DNA from: Conus ventricosus
Taxonomy: Eukaryota; Mollusca; Gastropoda; Neogastropoda; Conidae
Direction of reading: 5' to 3'
NCBI GenBank assembly: GCA_018398815.1
Contig: CM031595.1
Coordinates: forward strand, 142,359,471 to 142,401,970
DNA: 42,500 bases
Shown here: positions 11,398 through 20,657 of the stretch, piece by piece
How positions within the stretch are numbered: the stretch's first letter is position 1
How the letters are laid out: each line of letters begins with the position of its first letter
Notes under the pieces: generated by a model
Told to the model about the DNA's origin: nothing
The model's input: only the letters and a program-made list of their open reading frames with translations
Databases searched by the model: none
Made by a program: the position numbers and the translations under genes

Positions 11398-11570
11398 GTA
11401 CAAAGACCGTCAGCGCATTGAGTCTGACAAACATTATGAGGTGCGCTGCGAGAACAACCTGTGCATGCTGTTGATCAACGGCGCTGGATACGACGACTCT
11501 GGCGCTTACATGTGTCGTGCTGTCAACGATGCTGGCTCTGCTTCGACAGAGGCTAGGGTCAGAGTGCAAA
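11398..11570 (+). CDS. Exon 7: carboxy half of Ig domain c
   Basis: 173 bases, phase 2 in and phase 1 out. It encodes (W)YKDRQRIESDKHYEVR, strand E CMLLINGAG and strand F DSGAYMCRAVNDAG, then ARVRVQ. Same size and phase pattern as exons 2 and 18. Acceptor cctgtcacag and donor CAAA|gtgagt are strong. Confidence 0.93.
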
Positions 11571-11846
11571 GTGAGTCAGAAAATGCTCTCATTATTTCAG
11601 TTGTTTGTTCACAAATTTTTGTTTTTTTGTGTGTGAGGATGCCTTTACTTTTCTACACAGAGGGTAGACATGTTTGTGAGATGTATAGTTATCAGTATGT
11701 TTCGCATGACGGAAGTTTCCGTATTACTTTGGAGATAACTTTGTCAGCAGAAAAGTATATATACACTATACAGCACCTCCCAAGCCATGAAACTGTGATC
11801 AAGTTTTTAAAAAAGATTAAATGATTAAATAAATAAATAAACAAAC

Positions 11847-11859
11847 AAGTACAAATCGA
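11847..11859 (+). repeat. Target-site duplication, left copy
   Basis: AAGTACAAATCGA; the identical copy is at 13914-13926 and bounds the LINE insertion. Confidence 0.9.
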
Positions 11860-13913
11860 TTTTGGCAGAACGACAGTTTCAGGTCCGGGTTGGCACCACT
11901 CTCTCTGATGTCCACGAGCAGGAGTTGGGTGTTCCACAGGGGAGCATACTGTCTCCTGCCCTCTTTAGTATTAAAATCAACAACATTGTGAAATCAGTTC
12001 AGCAGGGTTCAGACTGCTCATTGTTTGTGGATGATTTTGCTGTCTACGCAACTGGAAGCCTGTACCCGAGTGTCCAGCGCAGGCTCCAGCTTTGCGTGGA
12101 TAAAATCCATCGGTGGGCAGATGAAAACGGTTTCACCTTTTCTCCAACAAAGACGCAGTGTATTCACTTCCATAATTTCCGTCAGTTTTTTCCAGATCCT
12201 GAACTTCAAGTAGGGAAATCTCCCATTCCAGCTGTTAAAGAGGCCAAATTTCTGGGAGTCATTTTTGACCAAAAACTTAACTTTCTCAGCCATATTAAAA
12301 ACCTCAAAACTGCTTGCCAGAAGGCACTGAATATTCTGCGGGTCGTAGCACACACCGACTGGGTGCTGATAAGAAAACTTTGTTGCACCTCTACAGAGCC
12401 CTGGTCCGTTCCAAACTGGACTACGGTTGTGTTGTGTACGGCTCCGCAAGATCATCTTACCTCAAACTCTTGGACCCTATCCACCATCAAGGGCTTCGTC
12501 TCTGTCTTGGAGCGTTCCGCACCACCCCTGTGTACAGCCTGTACGCAGAGGCGGGTGAACCTTCACTGTCCAACTGCAGGCTGAAACTGTCTTTGAATTA
12601 TTATATCCGACTGTTCTCAGAACCGCAGAATCCTGCCTATGACTGTGTCTTTGACCCTCCGTTCCAAAGTAAGTTTGAAAACAACCCGAAATGATTCCGC
12701 CGTTTGGTCTTCGTATGCGGCCTCACGTGCGGAATGCAGGTCTAGACCTAGGAGTTGTGTCGGATTTTTCCAAGTTTCCGGATCAACCTCTGTGGACCTT
12801 TTTCACACCAGAGATTCGTTTCGATCTTGCAACTTTTCGTAAAGAGTCTACCAGCTCTCTGGCGTACAAGGCATTGTATGCTGAGCTCTGTTCGAAATTC
12901 CCATCCTGTCAAAAAGTTTTCACTGACGGTTCCAAGTCTGAAGACGGAGTGGCATGTGCAGCCTACTGCCCTGGGGCTCCTTCTCAGATACTGTTGGAAC
13001 ATATCCATTCTGATGCTTCTGTCTATTCTGCTGAACTTACTGCTCTGGTTCTGGCTTTGAAGATAATCTCACATTCTTCGAGGAGGGACTTTCTGGTTCT
13101 GTCGGATTCGCTGTCAGCTTTGGAGGCCATAGCTGCCGCAACCTTCAGCATCCAGAACTTTTACTTTTTTTTAAACTTTTTAGCAAGTTGAAGGCGGACG
13201 GTTACAACATTACTCTTGCTTGGGTTCCTGGTCTGTTGGCATCGGCGGGAACGAAATGGTTGATCGTTTAGCCAAGAACGCCACAAGAGAGAAACTGTCC
13301 AACACTTATATCCCTGCTCAGATGTGAAACCCAAAATTAACGATTATGTGAGAGACCTCTGGCAGGAGGATTGGAAGACACAGACGAATAACAAACTCTT
13401 TCAGATCCGTCCAAACCTTAAGGACTTCCTCCCATCTACGTCGGGTGGTCGTAAAGAGGAAACGGTTCTGTGCCGGCTGCACACCGGCCATTCGTATTTT
13501 ACCCATTCTTACCTTTTAAAGAGTGAAGAAGCTCCGTGGTGCATTCCATGTCATGCGCCACTCACAATGAAACATGTTCTTTTGGAGTGTTGGACTTGTA
13601 TGATGTGAGACACAAACATTTTACAGCGGAGTCCATGAAGATCCTGTTCAGGGATGTCCCGCCTGACGTGATCCTTGAGTTTTTGAGAGAGATTAACATT
13701 TTTCATCTGATTTAAGATTTTACGGCAGAAAGATTTTTAACAAAGTTTCTGGTGCGTTTGTAGACGATGTCATTTAACGAGATGTGTGAAAGTTTTTTTT
13801 TTTTTGTTTTTTTTTTTTTTTCATGACTGGTGAGTTGATTTTAACGTGGTGACAGCCCTGATGTGGCCCCCTGCAGTCGGCTGGGCTATAAGCAACATTA
13901 TCTTATCCTAACT
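11860..13913 (+). mobile_element. 5'-truncated RNase H-bearing LINE, plus strand
   Basis: The 2054-bp insert is bounded by 13-base identical duplications. It begins inside the reverse transcriptase (VPQGSILSPALF, then FVDDF in the YxDD position, then KFLGVIFDQ). It continues through thumb and connection to RNase H (VFTDGSK, SAELTALVLAL, LSDSLSAL), a carboxy Cys/His knuckle (CIPCHAPLTMKHVLLEC) and a 3' end ATTATCTTATCCTAACT. Six apparent one-base losses break the frame near 12361, 12689, 13165, 13233, 13321 and 13590. RT plus RNase H with a short tandem 3' tail suggests the I/Jockey-related group. It lies in the intron between exons 7 and 8, in the gene's sense direction. Confidence 0.9.
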
Positions 13914-13926
13914 AAGTACAAATCGA
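13914..13926 (+). repeat. Target-site duplication, right copy
   Basis: AAGTACAAATCGA, identical to 11847-11859. Confidence 0.9.
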
Positions 13927-14177
13927 CCAAACAAATGAATGGATAAATGAATGAATGAATATATATATATATATATAAAAAAGAAAGTGAAGTTGGGGGA
14001 GGGGTGGGGGGCAGCGGAGACTCATTGACAAGACTTGGCATATGCCTGACCGGGGCATTAGTCTGACTCACTAGTAAGACTTTTTGTTCAAATGGTTCAA
14101 ATGGTTGAGCCATTACTTGTTGACACAATATTTATGGTATCAAGAGGCTGTGCTGTTTTTGATCGAGACATTTTGTC

Positions 14178-14275
14178 ATTGACCTGGCGTAGTGGCATCA
14201 GCTGTGTGCTAAGAGCACCAGGTGCACAGAATCACAGGTTCAAGCTCTAGCAGCGTGTGACAATCCAGATTTTTG
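14178..14275 (+). mobile_element. tRNA-derived SINE relic (plus strand)
   Basis: TGGCGTAGTGG at 14185-14195 matches the RNA polymerase III A box, and GGTTCAAGCTC at 14238-14248 matches the B box, 43 bases apart. No complete tRNA fold is evident and the 3' boundary is unclear. Confidence 0.5.
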
Positions 14276-14363
14276 CTGATCCACCAGGTCTGCTGCCTGA
14301 ACCCTCTTCCTTTGTGTATGCTGCTTTGTAAATGTTTATCTAGGCTGAAGGGCATGAACCGCC

Positions 14364-14588
14364 ATAAACACACCTACTGCCATGTTATGTTTGTTTTGGT
14401 TTTTAACACATTTGCTGCAATGTTATGTCTCAGACAAACCATGAAAACATCTGCTGCAATATTTTCTCTCTCTGCTAAGCTGTAAACACACCTGCTGTAA
14501 TGTCATATTTGATAAACTAGGAAAACATCTGCTGCAATGTTTTTCATCTGTGTCGTGCTGCAAACACACCTGTGGGGATGTTGTCAAG
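14364..14588 (+). repeat. Minisatellite, 39-bp unit, about 6 copies, ending at an acceptor
   Basis: Units start near 14366, 14404, 14445, 14484, 14523 and 14562, each with AAACA-C-CTGCTGCAATGT-like cores. Forms with ACACACCT and ACATCTGCT alternate in the last four. The last unit contains the exon 8 acceptor ending TTGTCAAG. Confidence 0.85.
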
Positions 14589-14830
14589 GTGTACGTGACA
14601 CACTGACACGACCGGAACGCCCATCAGAAGCTGCCGACCTGGAGGAGGCCCCGCCCCGTCGCTACAGATACCAGGTGGCTCCTGACTTCACGGCCAAACT
14701 GAAGAACAAGCGAGTCCCCGAGGGCTCCTCGGTCCACCTGAACTGCTCCGTCACCGGCATCCCAGAGCCCCGCATCAGGTGGCTGAAGGATGGGCAGGAG
14801 ATCTTTGAGGGTCCGGACTACAGCATGAGG
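14589..14830 (+). CDS. Exon 8: linker plus strands A-C' of Ig domain d
   Basis: 242 bases, phase 1 in and phase 0 out (AGG|gtgagg). It encodes the linker VRDTLTRPERPSEAADLEEA, then PDFTAKLKNKRVPEGSS, strand B VHLNCSVTG and strand C PEPRIRWLKDGQEI, ending SMR. The intron falls after strand C' rather than at the Trp codon, unlike domains a, c, e and h. Confidence 0.9.
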
Positions 14831-16929
14831 GTGAGGATGTGTACTGACCTGCATGTGTTGCACTCAACGTGTTCACTCTTCGAAAGAAAGCAATGCATTT
14901 AAATTTCTTTTTCAAAATGCTGATCATGATGAAAATTGGAAATGGGAGATTTATCATGTGTGTGCAGAAAGCTGGAAAATAAACACTTCTTCTCTTGTGA
15001 AAGATGTTTTATCTACGGAACCATTGTCAGAAACTTATTGGCGCATAACAACATACGTTATTTCAAATGGTCTGAGACAGCACAACAGCGCTGACTATGA
15101 TGATGAAGATAAGGATGATAATGATTTTGTGTACATTTTGCCCCAGCAGCCTTAATAATCAGAAATGTATATTGTTATATGTTAACCTTGTAGAGTGAAA
15201 CCGCTGAAAGACTCCCTTCCTTTAACACCTTAACTACTGCTGACCAGTATGCTCATCAGTAAGAGACTGTAGCCTCCCTGTGAGGGGATAGGGCAGACAG
15301 ATCAGTGACCCTGCTCCTCTGTCTTGTCCTCTTTCACATAGGATAAGACAAATTGATTCAGAGAAAGTCATGGTACCAGTTCAAAGTCTCTCAAATCTTT
15401 ATATACCAGCACGATTGAATTGTTCAGTGGTCAAAGGGTTAATGACTTTCTTTTTCCAGATCATGTTTTTGTTTGTGAATACTGGTTTTCTATCCACTTA
15501 AACACTTTCTCCTTCCATTTTTTAAGGACTACATATTGAACCAATAATGGACTCAAGTCTGACAGTTTAACATCACCAGACAGTGACCTTAACTCTTGAC
15601 TTCCCATAAGAAACAGTGTGTTCTCAGTCCTCTAGCCCATAAGGATTGGCTAGAAATGAGCTAAAAATGAGTATGGTCATTAAAATAATTATATCTTTCT
15701 TGTTTGTTGATTGACTGCTTTGAAATTTGGAAGTTTTATGGAAATGATGTTATTTTTTATACTGAAGCGGTCAAATGTACCAAAAAAAAATTTTGAATGT
15801 CAGTATGGTAATTAATTACAGAATAATTAAAAAAATGTCAGGTGTGTTCAATAAAGGTTGGAAAAATCAATGTGTGGTGTGTTTGTTAGTAAAACAATGC
15901 AGACAGACAGTCACACACATGACCATAGAAAACAATACAAGTCAAAGAAAAATGTTAACTGACCTTTATGTAGTCTTGTAATGATGTAATATACAGGTAA
16001 GAATGCAAGCACAGAAAAAAAAAAAAAATTGCACAGTTCCTTGTAGGCTACAGTATTTTGCACAGTTCTGTTCACAAAGTCACAGTAGGCCTATAACCAC
16101 AGAAATAAAGTCACATGTGGTCAATGTTCATGTTCTGGACACAAGGAGTAGGATGATGAGCTTCATATTGCGTAATGACAGCGTACACAGGTAAGCACAG
16201 GTGGCGAATCTTCATCTGAAATTTCCGATTGTACGTCAGCTAAACTAACTCCAGTTCCACACACACATCACTCTGCTGATCATCTCCAAGCCCTAGCGCA
16301 TGCTGGTTGCACAAATCTTCGATAAATTCATCGAAAACATCGTTGTCGATATGTTGGAAAGACGCCATCTTGACCAGAAAATCTTGGAAAAAAACCTTCG
16401 TGAAAAAACTTCTTCAAAATCGCAATGTAAACAGCTAGGCTGAAAACCGCGGGCAGAAGGCGGAAGGCGAACGCTTTCCGGATGTCGTTAAACCTTCCTC
16501 TCTGCATTAGAGAGTTCTCACTTCCTTAACAACGGCTCCAAATAAGGCATGTCGGTTGTTGCGGTGTGGTGCGGTTTGGGACTGTGCGGCAGTTGCGGAA
16601 CGGTGCGGTATGGGAAGTCAAGAGTTAAAGGCTTATTCACTATCTGTTTATGGAAAATTGTCAGACTTTGCATCTTCTGTCAACACAACATGAATCCCTG
16701 CCTGTCAGACTGTAATTTAGAGGTTCCAGTGTAGAATTATTATCAGTATCGACACTGACTGGTCACTTGTTAATACAGCCTTCAAAGTGCCCTATACGGT
16801 CAGCCATACCAGGATAACATTGAAACTGAAATAGTAGAGCAACAAGGCAAAAGAGAACAAGACAGAGAAAGAAAAGCGGCAGATGGTGTGAATTAGGTGA
16901 CCTGCATGTATGTGCTGTTTGGCCAACAG
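14831..16929. other. Intron between exons 8 and 9
   Basis: AT-rich sequence with no coding signal on the plus strand. It contains the inverted-repeat transposon at 15593-16624; outside it I see nothing notable. Confidence 0.7.
15593..16624 (-). mobile_element. TTAA-flanked inverted-repeat DNA transposon (piggyBac-like, non-autonomous)
   Basis: The 1032-bp element is flanked by TTAA at 15589-15592 and 16625-16628. It begins CTCTTGACTTCCCATA (15593-15608) and ends with the exact reverse complement (16609-16624), giving perfect 16-bp terminal inverted repeats. TTAA duplication is the hallmark of piggyBac-type elements. On the minus strand an ATG at 16368 opens a short acidic frame, MASFQHIDNDVFDEFIEDLC, that stops after about 45 codons. 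Skipping one TG unit of a (TG)n run there would extend it by about 25 codons. No DDE catalytic core is present, so the copy cannot move by itself. Naming it piggyBac-like rests on TTAA and end structure only. Confidence 0.75.
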
Positions 16930-17053
16930 AACAACTACGGTCTGCTGTCCCTTGAAGTGATGTCGGCCCGCGGTCGCCATGCAGGTGTCTACACCTGTGA
17001 GGCTTCCAATGAGGAGGGCACGGTCACCTGTCAGGCTACCTTGGATGTGGAAG
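16930..17053 (+). CDS. Exon 9: carboxy half of Ig domain d
   Basis: 124 bases, phase 0 in and phase 1 out, between ggccaacag and GAAG|gtagac. It encodes NNYGLLSLEVMSA, strand F GVYTCEASNEEG, and QATLDVEG. It completes domain d with both Cys present. Confidence 0.92.
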
Positions 17054-17079
17054 GTAGACACTCACAATTCTGTCTATCC

Positions 17080-17220
17080 ATCAGCCTGTCTGTCTCTCTA
17101 TCCACCTGTCTGTCTATCTGTTTATCTATCTGTCTGTACATTTATCTATCTCCATCGGTCTATTTATCTTTCTATCTATCTATCTCTCTGTCTATCTAAT
17201 GTCTGTCTATCTGTCTCTAT
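17080..17220. repeat. (TCTG/TCTA)n tetranucleotide tract
   Basis: Degenerate TCTG, TCTA and TTTA tetramers fill about 140 bases right after exon 9. Confidence 0.85.
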
Positions 17221-17439
17221 ATGTTTGCATGTACACCTACATGCTCGTGCACATACACACACATGCACACATATTAGCATACATACACTCTTGTATACAG
17301 ATGTATGCACATGTGCATATACATGTATGCACATTTATGCACAGACAGACATGCATGTTTATGTATACACACATGCACGCATGAAATATATAGAGACATG
17401 CAAGCATGCACACACACGCATGCACACATGCAGACATGC

Positions 17440-17692
<253 letters not shown>

Positions 17693-17725
17693 TCAGAGCA
17701 CTGACCACAGGTGTTTTGACATCAG

Positions 17726-17867
17726 GTGAAGAAGAGCTGGAGTCCATGGAACTGGAGTTCCTGCGACCTCGCTTCCTGACCCCTCTGCATGACATCATGG
17801 TGGAGGAGGGTGAGGATGTCACATTCCACTGCAAGGCCGCCGGGAAACCCATGCCCCACTTCAAATG
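17726..17867 (+). CDS. Exon 10: linker plus amino half of Ig domain e
   Basis: 142 bases, phase 1 in and phase 2 out. It encodes GEEELESMELEFLRPRFLTP, then LHDIMVEEGEDVTFHCKAAG and MPHFKW with the Trp codon split TG|gtgagt. Strand-B Cys is present. Confidence 0.92.
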
Positions 17868-18661
17868 GTGAGTGCTGCCATCACCGCATCTGGCTGGAAT
17901 GGTTGCCAGCAGGATTGGTTGGTCGGTCCGTTGGTTGTCAATGTTTTCCCACTGGCAAAGATTTCTGGTGTTCTCCAATACGCCAGCTAATTTCTCTTTC
18001 TTACTAAGGTGATTTGGTGAAAAGATTTTGACTTATTTGTTTCTATGGTTTTATGACACATTGGGAAAAAATGTTCTGTGTGGGGTATCAAATTGAATAT
18101 AACCTTTGACTTGAAAAGAAGTTATGGAAGTGGAGTAAAAAGAAAGTCTTTTCCATAGCTGAATGTCTAGGGTGGGGATAGGAAGTGGGTTGGGAGGATG
18201 GGAGAGCGGAGGAATGCATTCATAAATAAATATCATATCACTGAATGTGTTTCAGAGGGTGAAAAAGAGATACATTTAATTTGGGGAGGTTACCTGGCCA
18301 TATCGGTAGTCTTAGTTTGTGATCGAGGATTTAACACCTTTGCAGGAGAATGGACGATTTTGTAACATAATACTCTGATATACACATGTACGCATGCATA
18401 CACACATCAGTACAGACCTGGTCTCAAAATGCTGAAAAAAATGGAGATTTACATTTCATTTATATTGAACTTTCTCCAGTGAAGTAAAAGACTTGAAGTG
18501 CATTATAATAAAAGACATGTTGAATTGGTCAAAACCAAAGGAAAATGAAAGAAACAAAGTCAAAAGAAGAGAATTTACACGTTTTTATGCACAGCATGCA
18601 TTCAAGGGAGATCATCTGGAGGTATTGAGGGAATATTGAGATGTGTTTAACTGGATTTAAC

Positions 18662-18752
18662 TCTCTTTTCTTTTCAGTAGTAGTAGTAGTAATAGGAGTA
18701 GCAGTAGTAGTAGCAGCAGCAGCAGTAGTGGAAGTAGTAGTAGTAGCATTTT
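18662..18752. repeat. (GTA/GCA)n trinucleotide tract
   Basis: GTA repeats with GCA and GGA variants fill about 75 bases, followed by a T-rich stretch. The remaining intron 17868-18961 shows nothing else. Confidence 0.9.
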
Positions 18753-18961
18753 TATTTTATTTATTTTTTTTGCGAGTTTGCGCAACCTAATGATCAAGGG
18801 TCTTGTTCATGCCGATAGGAATGTCTTCATTAAGACAGGTAGATTTTAGGAAAAAAAAAGAAGAAAAAAGAGTTTCATAAATACATACCATAATTCAGGA
18901 TACAGACTGAATCACGACCTTTAGACAGTTGACAATGAAGTGAATATTTCATTTGTTTCAG

Positions 18962-19137
18962 GCAAAAAGACATGCTGGAGCTGACCAGCTCCAGTCGTAT
19001 CTCAGTCACCTCAGACAACCAGGGCGGCGCCACTCTGACCATTCGCAAGGTCAAGATGCAGGACGCTGGTCTGTACATGGTGCAAGCACAGTCACGATCC
19101 GGACGTACCAAGTCTTCCGCGACTCTTCGGGTCAGAG
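18962..19137 (+). CDS. Exon 11: carboxy half of Ig domain e
   Basis: 176 bases after tttgtttcag, phase 2 in and phase 1 out. It encodes (W)QKDMLELTSSSRISVTSD, strand E ATLTIRKVKM and strand F DAGLYMVQAQSRSG. The usual strand-F Cys is Val, so this domain has no canonical disulphide, as is common for intracellular Ig domains. Confidence 0.93.
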
Positions 19138-19358
19138 GTCAGTATAGGGACAGGCACTAGCCAGTAAAATCTTTCCATTCTTTGAAAAATTTGCTTTACT
19201 TTGTTTATGTACATGTTGATTTCTCTGTTTACTGCTTATTTATTTGCTCATATAAGGATTACTTTTTCAGTTATTGTTATAATGCACTTACAAAGACACA
19301 CGCACACACACTTTCTTCCTCCCACACCTTCCTCTTCTTTCCCCTTCCACCCTTGGAT

Positions 19359-19362
<4 letters not shown>

Positions 19363-19403
<41 letters not shown>

Positions 19404-19412
19404 CGTGTGTGT
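19363..19412. repeat. (TG)n microsatellite
   Basis: About 48 bases of TG with GCGCGCGTGCG near the end. The rest of intron 19138-19750 is featureless. Confidence 0.9.
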
Positions 19413-19750
19413 TTGTTCATGAATATTTTAATTAACATGTGTTTTGAAATTACACACCATATAATTCGCTTGATTCGCTTGTAGTTCACAATTTCTCATG
19501 ATGTGCAATTCTGTTCTAGTGTCTGTATACACGATCTATGATTTACAGTCCCATATTTCAGCGTGGACAGGCACATAACTCTATAAGATTGGTAACTTTT
19601 TGACTGGAACGCCATACAAATTAAACATCTGCATGTATGCAATGAAAGAGTTTAACTGCAGCAGCTTTTTGATATTATTTACAAGGGTGAGAAAAAACAA
19701 TCTGCACCTGCATTTCCAACAAACCAACATTCCTTGTGTGAATGTGGCAG

Positions 19751-19950
19751 GCAAGTCCAGGTCTCCCCCATCGTCGCCTGAAGTGATGGAGTTTGCTCGT
19801 CCTTCGACGGGGGCATGGCTTCCTTGCAGCAGATCGCGGTGCCGGGGAGACCCCCCAAGTTCTCCATCATGCTGCCCGCCAAGCTGGAAGTGCATGAAGG
19901 AGAGAAGCTGCGCCTGGACTGCTCTGTGCAAGGGTTCCCCACCCCTATTG
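19751..19950 (+). CDS. Exon 12: linker plus strands A-B of Ig domain f
   Basis: It starts after aatgtggcag in phase 1 with GKSRSPPSSPEVMEFARPST. From the G run at 19809-19813 the coding signal moves one frame to GMASLQQIAVPGRPPKF, then LEVHEGEKLRLDCSVQG and FPTPI. One missing G explains the shift. Donor ATTG|gtcagt (phase 1) fits exon 13. The donor is followed at once by a TG array. Confidence 0.85.
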
Positions 19951-19953
19951 GTC

Positions 19954-19977
19954 AGTGTGTGTGTGTGTGTGTGTGTT

Positions 19978-20052
<75 letters not shown>

Positions 20053-20057
20053 ATGTG

Positions 20058-20115
<58 letters not shown>
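19954..20115 (+). repeat. (TG)n tract starting at the exon 12 donor
   Basis: About 160 bases of TG with a few TT and TA interruptions begin 4 bases into the intron and end at the minus-strand LINE tail. Confidence 0.95.
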
Positions 20116-20119
<4 letters not shown>

Positions 20120-20347
20120 GTTTTGTTTTGTTTTGTTTGATTTAGCATCTTTTCACAAAATAGTGTTTTTAGACGGACCTTGAAATCATCCTGAATGACA
20201 TTAGTATTTTATCACAAATAGGAATACCCCGTCATTTCATATCCCCCATCAACGTAATACCATGTTTGACAGAGAAAAAATTTTTTTAAAAAAAATCAAT
20301 AAACAATACCTATAATTTAAATTTTTTAAAATTTCAAAACGAGCAAA

Positions 20348-20641
20348 CTACAGAGCTGTCCCTATAGGACTCCGAAGAAGAGATTTAGCTGCAGTGACAA
20401 GAAGTGATTTATCATCAATAATGGCTTTGAGATCGTCATCTTTAGTATTGTTTTTGACTGCCGGATAATCGGGCAAATATTGCTTTGTGAACGGACAATA
20501 GAATAAAATATGGAACGTTAACATTCTCTCTCCACAGGGACACCTAATGTCGTTTATATGTTTGCATTTTAACGCATTGAGTTTTAGTCTGTAACATAAA
20601 GAGCTAACTTCTCGTGACTCATTATTAATACCTTTTTGCAA
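20348..20641 (-). pseudogene. LINE polyprotein 3' part in shifted frame
   Basis: Continues the LINE product after a frame break: LQKGINNESREVSSLCYRLK, then CPCGERMLTFHILFYCPF and a short tail to the stop at 20348. The Cys-Cys-His-Cys spacing matches the knuckle seen at the end of the other LINE here. Confidence 0.8.
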
Positions 20642-20657
20642 TAAGGAGTCTTTACTG

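Noticed and set aside
15222..15442. Second possible TTAA-bounded element (TTAACACC to AAGGGTTAA)
   Set aside because: The ends align only loosely as inverted repeats; not enough to call.
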